A stretch of 6,444 bases of DNA from Candidatus Zixiibacteriota bacterium (GCA_022572905.1 JACZUZ010000120.1:1-6444); one strand, 5' to 3'. Shown: positions 1 through 5,817, counted from the stretch's first letter. The notes: generated by a model not told the origin, from the sequence alone. Made by a program: numbers and translations.

Positions 1-2
1 CC

Positions 3-113
3 TTTGACGCTTTTCCAATGTTTTCGTTTGACGGTAAGTCGCTAGTGTTCGCGTCAAACCGATACAACGCCAGGGATCACGAAACCAATATCTTCATTGC
101 GGATTGGAAATAA
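3..113 (+). CDS. C-terminal end of a TolB/PD40-like beta-propeller protein (5' partial)
   Basis: Reading from base 3, an open frame of 36 codons ends in TAA at 111-113; the gene begins upstream of the window. The residues include FPMFSFDGKSLVFASNR followed by ETNIFIADWK at the C-terminus. This matches the closing blade of PD40 (WD40-like) beta-propellers, whose repeat has the form FSPDGKxLVFASNR, and the NIFIADW ending is typical of TolB-like propeller proteins that end right after the last blade. In the repeat core the usual Pro is Phe (SFDG instead of SPDG). Such proteins are usually periplasmic or exported and bind proteins or ligands, but the signal peptide and earlier domains are not visible, so location and exact role are unknown. 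No hairpin plus T-run follows the stop, so no terminator was found for it. Confidence 0.8.
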   Translation, partial: FDAFPMFSFDGKSLVFASNRYNARDHETNIFIADWK

Positions 114-188
114 TCTCGGATTTAGCGCGAAGCAATATTTATTGCGAAATAATACGGGATTAAACATCACTCCATTTTCCCTTTAGAT

Positions 189-204
189 TGCAGACGTGTC
201 TGCA
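189..204. repeat. Inverted repeat, 7-bp perfect arms, 2-bp centre
   Basis: TGCAGAC, centre GT, then GTCTGCA. The two-base centre is too tight for a stable hairpin loop, so a DNA-level protein-binding dyad is likelier than an RNA stem. It lies about 270 bases upstream of the next gene. Its role is unknown. Confidence 0.4.
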
Positions 205-219
205 CGCGCGTCTTTACAT

Positions 220-243
220 AACTCTGCGCACAACTCTGCGCAT
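220..243. repeat. Two tandem copies of a 12-bp unit
   Basis: AACTCTGCGCAC is followed directly by AACTCTGCGCAT, so 11 of 12 bases are identical. The period is close to one helical turn, which would place two binding sites on the same DNA face, but it could also be a simple slippage duplication. There are only two copies. Confidence 0.6.
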
Positions 244-460
244 ATGCTTTTCTATTCATACATCCTGAGTTAATTAGCCAGCGTCTGCGACTATTGTCGC
301 ACAGCGTATCATGTTGCATCGATAATCAATTGGAGCTAAGAGGCTGCCGCTCAGCTTGTTACTCTCGCGTCGCTTCTAAACGTAAGCGAAATCTGTCTAC
401 CTTTTCTCAAGGCGCCTCTTTTGCGAAAAGCAATATCGGATACGAATATCGAACCGCGAA

Positions 461-465
461 AAGGA
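461..465 (+). promoter_or_regulatory. Ribosome binding site AAGGA deciding the start at 472
   Basis: AAGGA lies six bases before the ATG at 472. This supports 472 over the longer in-frame TTG start at 421, which would add 17 residues and has only a weak AAGG at 409-412. Confidence 0.6.
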
Positions 466-471
466 ATTCTG

Positions 472-1092
472 ATGCTGGACAATAAATTCGAAAAAGGATT
501 CACCAGGAATCGTCTGGAGTCAATGATCGAGCCGCGAGTCAAAAAAGACGAGCGCGGATTCTATCTGCTAACTCTTTCGGAAAACGTTCCAGTGTATTTC
601 GATGACTTTTACCGTTTCCTCGCACAGGTCTATTACAACTGCGTGTCTCAGATGGAAGAAATAGAGCGAAAGATAGAGGAAACACCTCAGAAAAACGCTG
701 AAACGCTTTCTTTTTATCGCGCACGAATGATAATAATCAATATCGTGAAGAAGAATGCGCTGATGTTTTACATGGATAGTTCGAATTTCGGAGTGATTAT
801 GACCCCCTGGTGTTTCGGAACAGTTGTTCTGGAGAAGACAGAAATGTATAGGGATAGAATCGCCCGTGGCGACGCACACGATCCCAATGTCCCGGATTTC
901 CCCTATGATGTAATTCGCTATCTCGATGAAATAACAAAAGCGACTCTTCTTGAGTTATTCAAGTTTCCGGAAAATGCTTTCCAAATGCGCTGGCAATACA
1001 GCGAACTGGTCCGGCGATATACCAAAGTGCTCGGAAATATCACCGACTCATTGCAATCTGTATTACTAAAAATTCGCAACTACCAACCTTGA
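472..1092 (+). CDS. Unrecognised 206-residue soluble protein
   Basis: I do not recognise this family. The protein starts at ATG 472 behind a good Shine-Dalgarno sequence and ends at TGA 1090-1092. It has no signal peptide and no clear membrane helix, so it is probably cytoplasmic. It looks mostly helical and rich in aromatic and charged residues: a short basic N-terminus, an acidic amphipathic stretch near residues 60-72 (MEEIERKIEE), a hydrophobic stretch near 86-101 (MIIINIVKKNALMFYM), a central loop with Pro, Trp and Cys at 111-115 (TPWCF), and a Pro/Asp-rich segment near 127-136. Cys57 and Cys114 are the only cysteines; no metal or nucleotide-binding motif is visible. It stands alone: a long leader lies before it and a strong terminator about 90 bases after it, so it is probably monocistronic. 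Even composition and an unbroken frame argue that it is a real gene. Confidence 0.75.
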   Translation: MLDNKFEKGFTRNRLESMIEPRVKKDERGFYLLTLSENVPVYFDDFYRFLAQVYYNCVSQMEEIERKIEETPQKNAETLSFYRARMIIINIVKKNALMFYMDSSNFGVIMTPWCFGTVVLEKTEMYRDRIARGDAHDPNVPDFPYDVIRYLDEITKATLLELFKFPENAFQMRWQYSELVRRYTKVLGNITDSLQSVLLKIRNYQP

Positions 1093-1181
1093 TTTCGAGA
1101 ACGTGAGCGTAGACCCGGCAGAAGAAAAATTGTAGCGCAAGATTAAGGCGAGTCCCTTATCCTTTCCCTCCCGCCTGTAGC

Positions 1182-1225
1182 GAACCGGGCTCCAGTTTTC
1201 CTACCGCTGGAGCGCGGTTCTTTTT
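1182..1225 (+). terminator. Strong intrinsic terminator
   Basis: The arms are GAACCGGGCTCCAG at 1182-1195 and CTGGAGCGCGGTTC at 1207-1220. They pair over 14 positions with one G/G mismatch, enclose an 11-base loop, and are followed directly by TTTTT at 1221-1225. It ends transcription of the 206-residue gene. There is no T-run on the other strand, so it looks one-directional. Confidence 0.9.
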
Positions 1226-1283
1226 ATTTCATATTCCTCTTGGAAAAAATCCCTGTTCAATTATTGAGCGCTGAGTGATGACG

Positions 1284-1302
1284 ATCGGCCGATATCTAGA
1301 TA
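1284..1302. promoter_or_regulatory. Two abutting 10-bp palindromes upstream of the HD-GYP gene
   Basis: ATCGGCCGAT (1284-1293) and TATCTAGATA (1293-1302) share one base and lie 35-53 bases before the start codon. A -10-like TATTAT is at 1313-1318 with no good -35. They could be an operator, but 10-bp palindromes arise about six times by chance in a window of this size. Confidence 0.25.
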
Positions 1303-1336
1303 AATCGGGGTCTATTATATTTCCATATCTGGTACC

Positions 1337-2341
1337 ATGCCACGTTACATAAAAACATCGCCACAGCTCAATTATGTCCCAGTGAGCCTCGAAGCGCTCC
1401 GTATTGACTCTGTCTTGAACTTTGACTTATACGTTCAGGTAGATCGCAACAAATTGTCTCTCTATAGAAGCGCCGCGCTTCCATTTACGGAAGCAACAAT
1501 GCGACGGCTAATTGAACATGGTGTAACAACTCTCTACATAGATGGCTCCTCGCGGAAAGAGTACCAGATATATATGGAAGAGAATTTGGCTGAGATTCTC
1601 CGGAGTCCGGATCTTCCGGAAGCCAAGAAAGCTTCAATCCTCTATGACACCAGCACGGAGTTAATCCGCGATGTACTTGAGAATCCCACTTATGGGGAAA
1701 ATATTCGCCGAAGCAAGAATATGGTTCAGAACACAATCTCTTATATGCTTCAGGGGCGTGAGGCTTTCCTGAACTTGCTCCGTCTTACCAGTGTAAATTA
1801 TACCGTATACACTCATTCGGTTAATGTTTGCACTCTGTCTGTAGCGCTTGCGCAGAGGTTAAAGAACGCAGATCAAAAATTTCTCTATGAATTGGGCATT
1901 GGCGCTTTGCTGCACGATATAGGCAAAGCTCGCGTTTCCGAGAGAATCCTCAACAAAACTACAGCGTTATCAGCTATGGAACAAGAGATCATGCGTCGTC
2001 ATCCGCGCTGGGGCGTGGAAATGCTGCGAGAGACAGGCGAAGTTCCGGCCGCGGCATACAGCGCAGTCTTGCAACACCATGAACGCGGAGGACGTAAGGG
2101 ATATCCCGATAAACTGGATATGCATGAAATGCATGTCTATGGAAAAATCGTGGCCATCGCGGATTCATTCGACGCTATGACAACTGAGCGTGTTTATCAG
2201 AAAGCTATGGAAACCTATCCGGCCTTGAAACTCATGCACACATTAAAAGGCCACTTCGATTCTGAGCTCCTCAGAGAATTCACAATGCTTCTAGGTCCCG
2301 ATGGCGAACCAATTTCCACATCTTCGGAAACAGCAGAATAA
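1337..2341 (+). CDS. HD-GYP domain protein, probable cyclic-di-GMP phosphodiesterase
   Basis: This 334-residue protein is predicted to hydrolyse cyclic di-GMP in the cytoplasm. Residues about 13-85 resemble the DUF3391-type region often found before HD-GYP domains; residues about 140-320 are the HD-GYP domain. Visible metal-site residues are His160 (YTHSVNV), His193-Asp194 in HDIGK, His222 (RRHPRWG), His247-His248-Glu249, and Asp276 in ADSFDAMT, followed by T283, R285 and Y287. The signature is HHERGGRKGYP, where the usual Gly before x-GYP is Arg253, but GYP is intact. No receiver, PAS or membrane segment is present, so the input signal is unclear. Start ATG 1337 has no strong Shine-Dalgarno sequence (only GG at 1331-1332), but no better in-frame start was seen. 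The ordinary DNA flanking it on both sides suggests a single-gene unit. The domain call is firm; the substrate is inferred from the family. Confidence 0.92.
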   Translation: MPRYIKTSPQLNYVPVSLEALRIDSVLNFDLYVQVDRNKLSLYRSAALPFTEATMRRLIEHGVTTLYIDGSSRKEYQIYMEENLAEILRSPDLPEAKKASILYDTSTELIRDVLENPTYGENIRRSKNMVQNTISYMLQGREAFLNLLRLTSVNYTVYTHSVNVCTLSVALAQRLKNADQKFLYELGIGALLHDIGKARVSERILNKTTALSAMEQEIMRRHPRWGVEMLRETGEVPAAAYSAVLQHHERGGRKGYPDKLDMHEMHVYGKIVAIADSFDAMTTERVYQKAMETYPALKLMHTLKGHFDSELLREFTMLLGPDGEPISTSSETAE

Positions 2342-2352
2342 ACAAAACCTTC

Positions 2353-2369
2353 TGATTGACTCTCAATCA
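2353..2369 (+). repeat. Hairpin with 7-bp perfect stem after the HD-GYP gene
   Basis: TGATTGA, loop CTC, TCAATCA, starting 11 bases after the HD-GYP stop. Only three Ts follow (CGTTTCG), so it is not a textbook terminator. It may protect the mRNA 3' end or be chance. Confidence 0.35.
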
Positions 2370-2390
2370 CGTTTCGATGTAAGTTGCCTA

Positions 2391-2422
2391 TCCGCGCGCT
2401 AATTCAACGCGGAATTTTGTTT
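2391..2422 (+). terminator. Weak candidate terminator between HD-GYP and ridA
   Basis: TCCGCG (2391-2396) pairs with CGCGGA (2408-2413) across an 11-base loop, and a broken T-run follows (ATTTTGTTT). A competing stem, AATTC/GAATT (2401-2405 with 2412-2416), overlaps it. The short stem makes termination uncertain. Confidence 0.3.
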
Positions 2423-2439
2423 GCGCCTATCAACATTTG

Positions 2440-2447
2440 AGGAGAGG
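2440..2447 (+). promoter_or_regulatory. Ribosome binding site of ridA
   Basis: AGGAGAGG lies ten bases before ATG 2458. It is a purine-rich, strong Shine-Dalgarno sequence, and it fixes the start. Confidence 0.7.
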
Positions 2448-2457
2448 TTAGAAAAAA

Positions 2458-2844
2458 ATGAGCAAACGCGTAATTTCGACGTCCAAAGCGCCCGCCGCCA
2501 TAGGACCCTATTCTCAGGCAGTAAGTGTTTCCTGTGGTGAGGCCGTGTATATTTCCGGTCAAATTCCACTTGATCCGGTTACTATGAAAATAGTCGGTGA
2601 GACCGCCGCCGAGCAGGCCATTCAAGTATTCAAGAACATTCAGGCAATACTCGATTCGGCCGGCCTGGAAAAGTCCCATGTGGTGAAAACTACTATTCTG
2701 CTTCAATCCATGGATGACTTCGCGTCGGTGAATGAAGAGTATGGAAAATTCTTCGCAGAGCCCTATCCGGCGCGCGCGGCATTCGCCGTAGCCAAACTCC
2801 CCAAGGACGCGCTAATCGAAATTGAAGCGATTGCGATGAAGTGA
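2458..2844 (+). CDS. ridA: RidA family enamine/imine deaminase
   Basis: This 128-residue protein is full length for RidA/YjgF/UK114. The family hydrolyses reactive 2-aminoacrylate-type enamines and imines, made by PLP enzymes such as threonine/serine dehydratase, to 2-keto acids and ammonia. It acts in the cytoplasm as a homotrimer with active sites between subunits. Family hallmarks seen: APAAIGPYSQA (10-21, with Tyr18), SGQIP (33-37), Asn92 in the VNEEY segment, Arg106 in YPARAAF (the residue that holds the substrate carboxylate), and the C-terminal IEIEAIAMK with Glu121. The cysteine that follows PARS in the E. coli protein is Ala here, which is common outside enterobacteria. It has its own strong ribosome binding site and about 115 bases before it, so it may be transcribed separately from the HD-GYP gene. 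The next genes are unrelated in function. Confidence 0.96.
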   Translation: MSKRVISTSKAPAAIGPYSQAVSVSCGEAVYISGQIPLDPVTMKIVGETAAEQAIQVFKNIQAILDSAGLEKSHVVKTTILLQSMDDFASVNEEYGKFFAEPYPARAAFAVAKLPKDALIEIEAIAMK

Positions 2845-2894
2845 ACCTCAAACTTCCGAGCCGACGCAGCCCCGCTACCGCCCATAACGGCAAT

Positions 2895-2924
2895 TTAAAC
2901 GTCAATAATTAATTTGTATATAAT
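2895..2924 (+). promoter_or_regulatory. Candidate sigma-70 promoter upstream of the J-K-N genes
   Basis: A perfect -10 box TATAAT lies at 2919-2924 in AT-rich DNA. The best -35 match is TTAAAC at 2895-2900, three of six consensus bases, with an 18-bp spacer. If used, it would give a leader of about 165 bases before the ATG at 3095. Confidence 0.4.
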
Positions 2925-2949
2925 TCCCATATCGATATTAATAGCGTTA

Positions 2950-2961
2950 CCGCCCGGGCGG
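2950..2961. repeat. 12-bp perfect GC palindrome
   Basis: CCGCCCGGGCGG sits in otherwise AT-rich leader DNA, about 25 bases after the candidate -10 box and so within the predicted leader. TACCGCCC occurs at its left edge (2948-2955) and again at 2876-2883. It could be an operator or an RNA structure. One or two such palindromes are expected by chance in a window of this length. Confidence 0.3.
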
Positions 2962-3094
2962 CCGATATACAGAGAATAGGATAAACTCGTCCGGAAAAGC
3001 GCAATACTTAATATATAGGCGATAAGAAACGACTTGCGGAAGCGAAGTCCGCCAACTAAAAAATCATTTTTCCAAATACTGTACGCCAATTACA

Positions 3095-3655
3095 ATGCCC
3101 AGCGGATCAGACACCATACTTTCTTCAGGAGTTTTCTATTCGCTGGCTGTTGTTACGATATTCAGCGCGTCTCTGGCAATCACAACTAAGGAGCCGCGCA
3201 AGTCTATGATTATGTTTATGGTAATGTTATTTGGAATAGCGGGATTTCTGGGCGCTGAAATTGATTATAGGGTGACAATTGTCATCGCTTCTATCGTCGG
3301 ACTTGCCGCATGGGCGCTTCATTTTCGAAACGCTATTGAGGGTTCCAAGTTTGAAGAAGAAAAACTATCGGACAAATCCTCGGACAGATTGTCAATTCAG
3401 GCGATTGTATATTTCCTATTGATCTCATTCGTGATTTGCGGGGCGCTGTCCTGGAAATACAGCGTTTGGTCTCCCCATTCTGAAGGAGAATCAATTTTGA
3501 TTTCGGCCTTCAACGACACTTTCCTTCAATATCTTCCGGTGACTATCATTTTTATATTTGCGGCAGGATCGCTTATACTTTTTGTTCTGGCGACGAATAA
3601 CCCAGCCGGAAACAAAGCAATTGCGAAAAAAACTCCTGCCAGGGAGATATCATGA
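3095..3655 (+). CDS. Divergent NuoJ-like complex I membrane subunit
   Basis: This 186-residue protein has five predicted membrane helices, near residues 12-30, 36-53, 58-76, 101-118 and 145-166, the NuoJ layout and length. The start (GVFYSLAVVTIFSASLAITT, then EPRKSM) matches the NuoJ pattern of FY...VxTxxPVHS. NuoJ is part of the proton-conducting E-channel beside NuoH, NuoA and NuoK. Here helix 3 reads VIASIVGLAAWALHF where NuoJ normally has IxVYVGAIMVLFLF, so the Tyr and Gly of the pi-bulge are gone. In the last helix the normal glutamate (PFELAS) is missing (YLPVTIIFIFAAGS). No Shine-Dalgarno sequence precedes ATG 3095, which is unusual for the first gene of an operon; AGGAG at 3127-3131 has no good start after it. 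The stop overlaps the next start (ATGA, 3652-3655). The identification rests on topology, local similarity and gene order; a different small membrane protein is possible. Confidence 0.65.
   Translation: MPSGSDTILSSGVFYSLAVVTIFSASLAITTKEPRKSMIMFMVMLFGIAGFLGAEIDYRVTIVIASIVGLAAWALHFRNAIEGSKFEEEKLSDKSSDRLSIQAIVYFLLISFVICGALSWKYSVWSPHSEGESILISAFNDTFLQYLPVTIIFIFAAGSLILFVLATNNPAGNKAIAKKTPAREIS
3641..3646 (+). promoter_or_regulatory. Ribosome binding site of the NuoK-like gene, inside the NuoJ-like gene
   Basis: AGGGAG lies five bases before ATG 3652, within the end of the preceding coding region. With the ATGA overlap it points to translational coupling of the two genes. Confidence 0.75.
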
Positions 3656-4269
3656 CTCCCGGGCAGTTCCAAATGTTAAGCGTGGCGCTTTTTTGTATAG
3701 GCGTATACGGACTGTCATTACGTCGCGACTCAAGACGTATGATAATCTCTCTCGGAATAATGATCGGCGCTGTGGCCCTGAGTTTGATTGGGTCTAACTT
3801 GACTATGAATACCGAAAACGCAACGGGTGTCTATTTCGCCGTTATGCTAATTCTTTACGGATTAGTAGTCATGTTCTTGCTTGCGCAATCTGGAAGAGCT
3901 CTCAAAAGAGTAGAGTCAAGCGATTCAAATTCCGTTAATTCCACCGCGCCCGAATCCGAAGCGTCCGATTTCATCGCGCCTGAAACCCGCCCGACCGTTT
4001 CCAGTAGTGGCGCTGACTGGCGGAAGAAAATTTCGCGAGAAACATTGATCGCTCTCCAGATTCCATTAATGCTGGCGATTGTTGTAGGAGACTCTCTTTC
4101 TCGCATAAGTCCTTTAGGTTTCTATGCTTTTCTTTTGGGAATAGTGGCCTTATCTTTTCTAGCGATTCGTGCTAATAAAGCCGGAGGAAACGAGAACGCT
4201 CCGAGTGACACCGCCAACACAAGGGAGCCTCAAAATCCAGGTAGGCTGGATGAGGCGAAAGTATTATAG
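3652..4269 (+). CDS. NuoK-like subunit lacking both membrane glutamates, with C-terminal extension
   Basis: Residues 1-80 look like NuoK: three helices near 8-24, 30-48 and 59-78, with LFCIGVYGLSLRRDSRRM (13-30) matching the LFxIGLYGxxxRRNxxR pattern of NuoK and a positive loop after helix 1. NuoK normally carries two buried glutamates used in proton transfer (E. coli Glu36 and Glu72). The first position here is Gly35 (SLGIM instead of SIELM; codon GGA, one base from GAA). In helix 3 the AAEAAxGL motif is replaced by LILYGLVV, with no acid. NuoK is about 100 residues; this protein has 205. The rest is a Ser/Glu/Asp-rich linker (about 86-128), two more predicted helices (about 131-148 and 153-172) and a polar tail. 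I do not recognise that extension. It is coupled to the gene before it; 52 bases separate it from the next. Family placement is good; function as a proton channel is doubtful. Confidence 0.75.
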   Translation: MTPGQFQMLSVALFCIGVYGLSLRRDSRRMIISLGIMIGAVALSLIGSNLTMNTENATGVYFAVMLILYGLVVMFLLAQSGRALKRVESSDSNSVNSTAPESEASDFIAPETRPTVSSSGADWRKKISRETLIALQIPLMLAIVVGDSLSRISPLGFYAFLLGIVALSFLAIRANKAGGNENAPSDTANTREPQNPGRLDEAKVL

Positions 4270-4321
4270 TCGGCGTACGTTTTATTCGGGCGTCAGAGCG
4301 CTAAAAGAGTGAAAATTAATC

Positions 4322-5794
4322 ATGGCCGTAAACCTCAGTCTCCTGTCTCCAGTATTCGTACTCCTGCTTGTCGGAGGTGGATTGTTTTTGTATATGGCGC
4401 TGTCCGGAAGGTCCATGCCATATACTGTTCAGCTAGTGATAGCGTTGTGCGGTCTGACGTTGGCGGGGGCTCTGACGATTTACTTTCCGTATGGCATTGA
4501 AGCGGAAAGAATTCTTCTTAACGATCCGTTGTCGAAATTTATTAAAGTCTCCGCTCTACTGAGTGCGGCGATTTTAGCGGCGCTTAATCCGACCCGAGCT
4601 AAAAACGATTTTCAAAACACGACATTTTTGCCCTCGTTACTTATTTCTACGGTTGGACTTTTCGTAATGGCTTCGGCGTCGGACCTGGTGGCTCTCTTTT
4701 TCGGAATGGAGCTGGCTTATTTGCCTGTATATTTAAAAAACATTATTAGATCAAATGACAGCGCTGCGCCGGACAGGAATAAGTTCTATGATTCCTTAAG
4801 TCTGATTTCAGGCGCTGTTTTTTGCGCGCTGGGTTTCGCTCTTCTGTATGGACTGAGCGGCTCAACAAATCTCATTCAAATGAAAATAAATTTCTCATTA
4901 CTATTCCTTTCGTTTCAGCGCATTGGCCCTGCCTTCATAGTTGGCGCTGCGCTGGTCATTGTCGGACTAGTTGTCAAAATGGGCGCCGCTCCATTTCATC
5001 TTTGGTGGTCGTGGAGAACGCACGAGAGAGCGCAAAGTTCAATCAGCGTGACGTTGTTCATAGGTATCATGTCAGGTGTAATCATCGTATTGAAGACTCT
5101 GACAAACGGACTAATTGCTTTCTCCGATGATGTAATGGCTCCGTTGAATTGGCCCCCGCTTCTTTCCGCCTTTGCCAGTTTATCAATTCTGTGGAGCGCG
5201 ATTGTTCTGCTTAGAGCAAGGAGTCTTGGCGAATTTGTTACCGGCTTTTTTATGGCGCAGATGGGATTTTTACTGGTAGCGCTAAGGATCGCAACTGTAG
5301 CCGGTATCGTCGCAAGTCTGTTTCAATGTGTCACGCTTTTACTGACTATCATTCTATTAACAGGCGCGCTGAATTCAATTTACTCCGGATTTGAAAAAAA
5401 CCACTTTTCTGCTCTGCGCGGAGTCGCGAAAAAAGCGCCCGCGCGGGGAATTGCCCTGATATTGTGTCTGGCTTCGTTTGCCGCTGTTCCTTATACCGGC
5501 GGGTTTCTGGCCCGTCAGAAGCTGATTGAGGCGACTGCGGACATTGAACTGTGGTGGTTGTTGACCCTCGTGATCCTGATTTCGGTACTTGTAGCCTATC
5601 GCGCTCTTCGCTTAATCTGGACAATCTTATCGCCCCCTCCTGCCGACGAAAACGCTGTGGTTCTTGATATGGTAGATAACTACCGGACAAATATTACGGC
5701 GCTGGTGGGATCTATTCTGCTTGTTGCTGTGGGTGTCTTTCCGGAACCGACAATTGCGCTGGCGGTCCGTGTGGCGGAGAGTTTCATGATATAG
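4322..5794 (+). CDS. NuoN-like (antiporter-type) complex I membrane subunit with altered channel residues
   Basis: This 490-residue, multi-spanning protein is normal in length for NuoN, the antiporter-like pump subunit next to NuoK. Matching motifs: LLISTVGLFVMASASDLVALF (106-126 region), GMELAYLPVYL (128-138) with Glu130 at the conserved TM5 glutamate, ALLYGLSGSTNL (173-184), VVKMGAAPFHLW (217-228) with Lys219 at the TM8 lysine, ALRGVAKKAP (364-373), and VPYTGGFLARQ (389-399). Departures: the KYFLLGA lysine of TM7 has no counterpart near 155-165; the VTxFLSVAPK lysine falls at Gly252; the NLKRLLAYSS segment reads SLGEFVTGFF (301-310); the TM12 lysine is Arg398. Start ATG 4322 has only a weak GAG-type ribosome site (4306-4308). 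NuoL and NuoM are its paralogues, but the LLYGLTGSTNL-type and GMELAYLP motifs and position after NuoK favour NuoN. It is the last gene of the unit; no clear terminator follows. Confidence 0.85.
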   Translation: MAVNLSLLSPVFVLLLVGGGLFLYMALSGRSMPYTVQLVIALCGLTLAGALTIYFPYGIEAERILLNDPLSKFIKVSALLSAAILAALNPTRAKNDFQNTTFLPSLLISTVGLFVMASASDLVALFFGMELAYLPVYLKNIIRSNDSAAPDRNKFYDSLSLISGAVFCALGFALLYGLSGSTNLIQMKINFSLLFLSFQRIGPAFIVGAALVIVGLVVKMGAAPFHLWWSWRTHERAQSSISVTLFIGIMSGVIIVLKTLTNGLIAFSDDVMAPLNWPPLLSAFASLSILWSAIVLLRARSLGEFVTGFFMAQMGFLLVALRIATVAGIVASLFQCVTLLLTIILLTGALNSIYSGFEKNHFSALRGVAKKAPARGIALILCLASFAAVPYTGGFLARQKLIEATADIELWWLLTLVILISVLVAYRALRLIWTILSPPPADENAVVLDMVDNYRTNITALVGSILLVAVGVFPEPTIALAVRVAESFMI

Positions 5795-5817
5795 GAGTTT
5801 GGCCTAAATTGATTTGA

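Larger units (their letters stand above)
114..471. other. Gene-poor intergenic region with dyads and a short tandem repeat
   Basis: This 358-base stretch has no ORF I believe. It holds a near-palindrome at 189-204, a 12-bp tandem duplication at 220-243, a hairpin at 286-301 (TGCGAC, loop TATT, GTCGCA) and minor hairpins at 132-145 and 418-430. No convincing sigma-70 promoter pair was found for the downstream gene, although one must lie here or further upstream. No riboswitch, tRNA or small-RNA family was recognised. Confidence 0.5.

Noticed and set aside
132..145. GCAATA/TATTGC hairpin as terminator of the PD40 gene
   Set aside because: The stem is short and AT-rich, and no T-run follows.
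220..243. Tandem repeat as a CRISPR fragment
   Set aside because: The units are 12 bp with no spacers and only two copies, unlike CRISPR repeats.
421..471. 17-residue N-terminal extension of the 206-residue protein from TTG 421
   Set aside because: The ATG at 472 has a well-spaced AAGGA; the TTG has only weak support. Not excluded, but less likely.
294..485. 63-residue + strand ORF in the leader of the unknown gene
   Set aside because: It begins at a non-ATG codon without a ribosome site, its composition (Ser, Arg, Cys rich) looks random, and it overlaps the start of the 206-residue gene in another frame.
568..879. 103-residue antisense ORF
   Set aside because: It lies opposite the 206-residue gene, has no promoter or ribosome site, and its sequence has His/Cys/Phe-rich composition typical of a shadow frame.
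2929..2938. ATATCGATAT palindrome
   Set aside because: A 10-bp palindrome in AT-rich DNA; several are expected by chance in this window.
2895..3089. 64-residue minus-strand ORF in the leader of the J-K-N genes
   Set aside because: It starts with an ATG but has no ribosome site I trust and no recognisable family. Its hydrophobic look comes from AT-rich DNA. Weakly possible, not supported.
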